A DNA stretch of 31,802 bases from Saccoglossus kowalevskii (Eukaryota; Hemichordata; Enteropneusta; Harrimaniidae). The notes under the pieces were generated by a model. The model saw nothing but the letters and a program-made list of their open reading frames with translations. It was not told the DNA's origin and made no database searches. The DNA lies in NCBI RefSeq assembly GCF_000003605.2, contig NW_003124894.1:765785-797586 (forward strand). The letters run 5' to 3'. A program made the position numbers and the translations under genes. Below are positions 26,389 through 31,802 of the stretch, one piece after another (positions within the stretch are counted from its first letter, which is position 1; every line of letters starts with the position of its first letter).

Positions 26389-29300
26389 GTAAGTATTCAC
26401 ATTACGTTTGAAGTTTTATTTTTTTGCCAAGTTGTCGAAAGTTGCAAACTTCAAGAGCGGTATAATGATATCAACAGTTTAATTTGATATTTATGTCAAC
26501 GTTCGTTAGCTAATATTTTTTGAAAATAACAGTATTAGTGGAGCTTATTCAATTAGACAGAACGCGTAAACAATTCATCGTTTTGTAAAATAATAATTAT
26601 TTTTAAGTTTGTGTTTTTGCAACTGTAACAAACTGTCCCAGTCGCATCGATACGCACAACCATAACAGCTCTGTATTCGAATTCACGATTCTAATTTAAC
26701 AAGAAGAACTTGAGGTCGGATAAGTGCTGAGCACAATTTGGTGAGAAGCATTTTGCAAGTTAGCAAAACGTTGTTCACCGAATCAGACAACGAGCAAATA
26801 TTTCTTTTGAAACAGATTTAAGGGCTGACCATTTGAAATCGTGAGGGCAATATTTTCAAATACATGATATGTAGCCAGAAAGTTTTAGTTACGCTCTCAT
26901 GTTTTAATTGTAACTGAATATGTGTACCCCTACCATGTTTTATGTGAAGAACAAAAAATATTATAGCTGTTGTCAGAATGAACTTTAGACAGTATATAGC
27001 CTCCAATTTGTCTACACAACCCCATTTAGTACAATGTGTTAGCCCTTATGTGTTTCATGAAGAAATTTTGCAACAGGAATTGCTTATGTAATCTGGCAAG
27101 CATGATGGTACCTAATTGTGATCACAAAAATTTAGACCACCATTCACCTACCCTAGATATATAGACTATATATCTATACTGTTAAATACTTCGCTAAAGG
27201 AATGATTCAGTAATTCACAATACACCATTGTCATTTATGAAAGCAACCAACAAAGTACACAATAATGCTGATGTAGTAGTAAAAGTGTCATTCAAATGTG
27301 AAATTACGTAACATTTATTAAACCTACTTGTTAAATCCCACTTAGCAATAAAACTTTGAGGTAGATGATGGGAACCTCCAAAAACCACACAACTAAAATG
27401 TTGTGAAAGCGGCTAGCTCTGGCAGCCTAGAATAAGTGATCCTATTTGTCATATGGTTTTTCTGATTGGCTAATGATCACCCACTTTAAAACTCTTACTG
27501 TGATTGGGCCAATGTATATGTCCTCATTAGCATAAAACATAGAAGTTGATAAACCAGCCTTCTTTGCTAGCTCTACCATAAATAATTGAACAAGACTCGT
27601 TCCCTTTTAATTGTAATTATTACATGTGATGTGTATAGTGGTAATCATGCTTCTATTCCTACAAACTCTTGCACATCTTGTATTTCGTGCAGGCATAAAA
27701 TATTTTACTGTGGAAGATGATACAGTATTTATTTATTGCATCATAGATATATGAGTATGAAAAATCAGAAAACTGCCTTAGGAATTTGTTGTGTACCATG
27801 TCTGTCATTAAATTACATGTGCAGTGGTTGTTTATATAAACTTATCTCCAACATCTAACAAGTTTCCTCGTGATTGGGTAAATGATTTTGCTCATCTTTG
27901 ATATCAATGGTGGTAATTCCAAAATGCCACTGCAGGCAGAAATGCTAACTAAGCTATACTTAACTCAAAAAGTCATCTGAAAATGACCTGTAGTGAACAC
28001 GCTGAAAGCAATATGCCGTAAATGACTTTAATTTTGGAAATATCATTTTGTAGCTGTGAACTTTTTTGGGGGGGTCCTAAAAAGAATGGGATTGCAGCCA
28101 CTGATTTTGTTCTCGACGAATGCCTTAAATAATAAAAAATTAAACATTAAATAATTTACAGTATTCAAAATATATTTTAATGTGTGGATGTTTGTTAGCA
28201 ACTGTAACTAAAAGAAGAGCTTTTGTATTTCATAATTAATTGAAATAGACTTTGTGTAATTAATTTATAAGTAACTGAAATGCTGTAAAACCATTTATTT
28301 TCACTGTTTTGAATAATTAATTTACATTTACAGTAAACATGTATTTCATAATATGTATTAATTGAAATAGACATTGTGCATTTCATTTTAGTTCATTGCA
28401 ATTAATAAGCAATTAAATATATCAGATTTGTGCTGTGTAAATCACCCCCCCCCCCTCATTTATGTCTCTATACATTTGTGTATGTACATTACAAGCAGGC
28501 TATCAGCTGGCAATGCCTTCTCATAAAATATTTAAAGAGTATAATTTTCATCAATAAATTCAACTTTATTTAGGTAGATTACTCTGCAAAATTTAAATTC
28601 ATTATTTGTCTTTAACAGTATAATTTCATTTCATATAATTTCTAACCAATGCATATTAATACAATAAAAACAAAATTTTTTATCATGAGGAAATGCCGAC
28701 ATTTTTAGATTAAAATACCATCTGTTTGTACATTTTAGAACAAATTGAAATCTTTCATTCTTGCCTGCTGCATAAAATAGAAAACTGACGGCAATATTCC
28801 TGATATCTTGCAACCCCTGTCATGGTTATTTTATTTAGACTATAATGGGTGGAAATATCGGTTTAAAAAATGCTCCAAAAGATCACCCAGAAATATGACC
28901 CATTCTCCTAAACATTGCCCCAGGCGGGGTATCAAATAAATATGGCATATGGTGATTTTAAAAGCTAGCTACATGTTAAGTTACGTTATGAATATACTGT
29001 TAGTCAGTTAGTGGGTAAGTGGTATGTGGTACAAAAGTTTGTATGGATAGGACGCCCTCCCTAAACAAACACGTATAAACTAGGTTAATGAGATGGAAAA
29101 GATTCAACAAATATTCAGTATGCTGCCATGCACGGTGTTATGATTTAAATTAAAATTTTATTCAAAATAGAAAAATCTGGAGATGGCAAGACATTTTTCT
29201 CTTGTCTTTCATGAATATACAAAATGTAGCTTAATGAAATTTGATTATAAATTATGATTTTCATTGAGCTCGAAATCATTACTAATGTGTGATCATGGTA

Positions 29301-31676
29301 TTGGCCACATGTTTACATACAGGTACATGTTACAGTACTACTACTCAAGCTATGATTTTCATTTTTATGAAGTCTTGTCTTTTAAATTATTCTGGGTGCC
29401 TTCTTTATTAGCACTGCTGTCATCATAGATGACAAGGCAGAGCTGTTTATATACAATCTATTTTCGACTTCTCCTTGAAAACTACAAGCTCAAATGCTTG
29501 GCACTTAATGTCCATGGGTTGACCTCCATGAGATTTGCAACAACAATTGTAATTGCTAAGACAACAACCAAATAAACAACAGACAACAGAGCTATTTCAA
29601 CCATTAAGGCGCTGGTTGAATCAGTGTATAATGTCTATTATATCCTGGTATACATGGGTAGGGGTACTGATACTGACAACCAATATTATTGTAAGTCCTA
29701 TTATCTTTTATTTCTACAAAAATATCATCCATGAAATATACAGTTGACCCTGTGGTTAATACAATACTGTAGTAATAATAAAAGTAATATTTTATTGCTT
29801 CTTTAGATAATATTCGATCATATTGTTAGCAATAAATATATGGGTAACAAAAACTAAAAAGTAATACATGTAAAAGTAAAGATATAACAAACCATTCTAA
29901 GATTCAAAAGGTTAGCAAATTTCACGTTATTGCTAACTATTTCAATAAGCCAGTTTGAAAATCAATGAAAGCATGCAAATGAGTATAGCGCCCCCAGTGT
30001 TTGAATCAAAATAAAATGTCAACACCAATAGAGTAAGCAGTAGTCTGTTACAGACAATGATTCTGCGAATATTACTTATGATGTCGCCATACTCTGTAGA
30101 AAACCGATGAATAAAATAGTGAAAACTGCATATAAAAATTTACAATAGGAAATGTATTTTCATTCTGGTTTATGGACACTGCTGCTAAAATAGGATTTTA
30201 TACATATTATTTTACTGTTTTTCTTAGACAAACTAAGAGTGACCCAAAAAAGTCACATACTATTGACTAATAATAAAACGATTAATTTTAGACTGACAAA
30301 ACATTGCTATATGTGCTAAAATATGCATGAAAAACTGACTAGTAGCATTTTAACTTAATTCACTGATATTCATCATGAACTGAATTACATGACAATTTTT
30401 TACATTTGATGACATCAACATCAGTTTCTGCAACTACCGGTACTTCAAATGTAAAACTGATAACTGAAATCTGCTAAATAAAATTCCTATGTTCTTGTAA
30501 AATTACAATATGAATCATTGTGTCGATGGAAAATCTGTAATTTTCACTATTGACAATGTGATATTTTGGCGATTTGGAAATGGCATTTCAAACCCAAGGT
30601 TGTAGCTGGATATTGTACATCCATTTTTTTTAAAAATGGGTAAACCTACTTTTTACTTTTGTGACAGTCATAATCACACTTTGAAAACAAATATTTTCCC
30701 ACAAATATTGTTTATCCTACTAAAATCGCATAGCACTACATCCAGAATTATCTGATTCATACCATTGGACATTGATTTCTCTAAAACTTGTTATTGATTG
30801 TTTTTACTCTATAATATTCCTTAGGAGTCTGCTGTGTTTGTTTTTCTAAAGTACGTTTTGCAATGTGTGATCAGAATGTCAAATTTACCTCAAACTCTGG
30901 TGAAAGACAATTTATATAATTGTTACAAAAAGCTTTCAAACTTTGACTAATGTAATCTCTGATGTAAGTCTTCCCTCTCATCACCTGGCAGCTAATATGC
31001 AATTTTCTTTGTTTCATCCATTTGAGGACAGTCAGGTGTTGTTTTCTTTAGTTACCTAAGAATTATATAGTATGATTATGAACTAAGTTTGATGTACAGT
31101 TGATAAAAAACACTCTTACTCTAGAAAAACTATTCAGCAATTTAGAGAAAAAAAGAAAGGAAAAACATTTTGAACAAAATATGTACAATTTCAGAATGCA
31201 CAAAGCCTATTCACAGATGCCTGTGAACGAGTGACATTTAGCAAATTTATACCTCAGTCTCTGTGCTTATACCGACCAAATATATGTACAAACCACGTAG
31301 GATTGTGGGTATTCACAGGCAATGACGACATGCAACAGAATCTGAGTGACAGGGTTAAATGAAATAAAATCTCAACTAGAGGTGCAACTTTTCACACACA
31401 ATAGCATACAGCAGTGTATTGAAAGAAGGGATGCATGGCAAAATTCAATTAGTTGACGGCTACACCACAGTCAATAGTACCCAGATGGGTACACTGCATA
31501 ATTAAAAATGATAGCGATATCACAACTACTCGAACTCAATATAAGAAATGTACCCTAATGAGTTTACACTACAAGCACTACAATAGATATATAGCACAGG
31601 TAATAATACTAATGTCACTTTCTGCACAGAAATTGATAACATCATAGCATACAGTACAGTTCTCGCGAAAGCTTTT
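26389..31676 (+). other. ST7: ST7 intron 1 (incomplete)
   Basis: At least 5.4 kb from the donor at 26389 to the window end, AT-rich, with no second ST7 exon and no other recognised gene. It contains a 23-bp palindrome (27154-27176), a direct repeat of GTATTTCATAAT..TTGAAATAGAC-type sequence (28225 and 28341), and a poly-C tract near 28444-28455. Open frames such as the one near 29553-29747 have no recognisable content. Confidence 0.6.
28225..28380. repeat. Imperfect direct repeat, about 115-bp period
   Basis: GTATTTCATAATTAATTGAA, then ATAGACTTTGTG, at 28225 recurs at 28341 as GTATTTCATAAT, ATGTATTAATTGAAATAGAC and ATTGTG. Between them lies CTGTAAAACCATTTATTTTC. It is probably the remains of a small dispersed repeat. 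Confidence 0.55.
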
Positions 31677-31802
31677 GTGGCATCATTGTCGTCTACGCAT
31701 GGCTTCATTGTCGCCTCAGCATTGCATCATTGTGGCATAAGCTTCGCGTCATTGAAAATTGAAGTTGTGTTTGCCTCGCTTATATTGTGGCATCATTATC
31801 AG
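31677..31802. repeat. Degenerate tandem repeat, about 22-bp unit, running off the window
   Basis: Units resembling GTGGCATCATTGTCGTCTAC recur at about 31677, 31699, 31721 and 31743, and GTGGCATCATTATCAG lies at the window end. Copies are diverged and the array is cut by the window edge. Confidence 0.5.

Noticed and set aside
26389..31802. Search for ST7 exon 2 (NTLTPKFYVAL-like)
   Set aside because: No matching codons or WWYF-type motif seen in any plus-strand frame, so the exon lies beyond the window.

Overview
The window is nuclear DNA from an invertebrate animal. It is AT-rich, its genes have introns with GT..AG borders, and it carries fold-back repeats, minisatellites and long non-coding stretches. 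Nothing points to a prokaryote or a virus. The slow-evolving protein sequences and vertebrate-like exon borders suggest a marine deuterostome or a spiralian, but the sequence alone does not settle the phylum.

Layout. Positions 1-1.3 kb hold a 12-bp minisatellite and unassigned DNA. Two fatty-acid-binding-protein (FABP/iLBP) genes lie in tandem on the minus strand at 2369-2776 and 3932-4360. Both are complete and intronless, which is unusual for this family. From 4.4 to 8.3 kb I see only repeats: two fold-back elements and a degenerate TGACCT-containing array. From 8.3 to 11.8 kb the plus strand carries several short GC-richer blocks with exon-like splice borders. The best is at 11537-11775, whose donor phase would let it splice in frame onto exon 2 of the next gene. 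Four perfect CRE palindromes lie between 10.85 and 13.06 kb. A 35-bp minisatellite sits at 13.56-13.81 kb.

The centrepiece is a complete MiT/TFE bHLH-leucine-zipper transcription factor gene (Mitf/TFEB/TFE3/TFEC orthologue) on the plus strand at 16275-22178. It has eight coding exons and encodes 473 residues. It keeps the Rag-GTPase-binding segment, the central acidic activation region, the 14-3-3 serine context, the bHLH and the zipper. A 3' UTR of up to about 3 kb probably follows, with poly(A) signals up to 25223-25228.

About 1 kb further on, the same strand carries the first coding exon of ST7 (26238-26388), recognised by its N-terminal membrane segment and the RVPLK motif. It is preceded by a perfect NRF1 palindrome. 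The rest of the window appears to be ST7 intron 1.

Two points deserve most attention. The MiT-ST7 neighbourhood echoes the TFEC-ST7 linkage on human 7q31. The region upstream of Mitf looks like an alternative-promoter domain rich in CREs.
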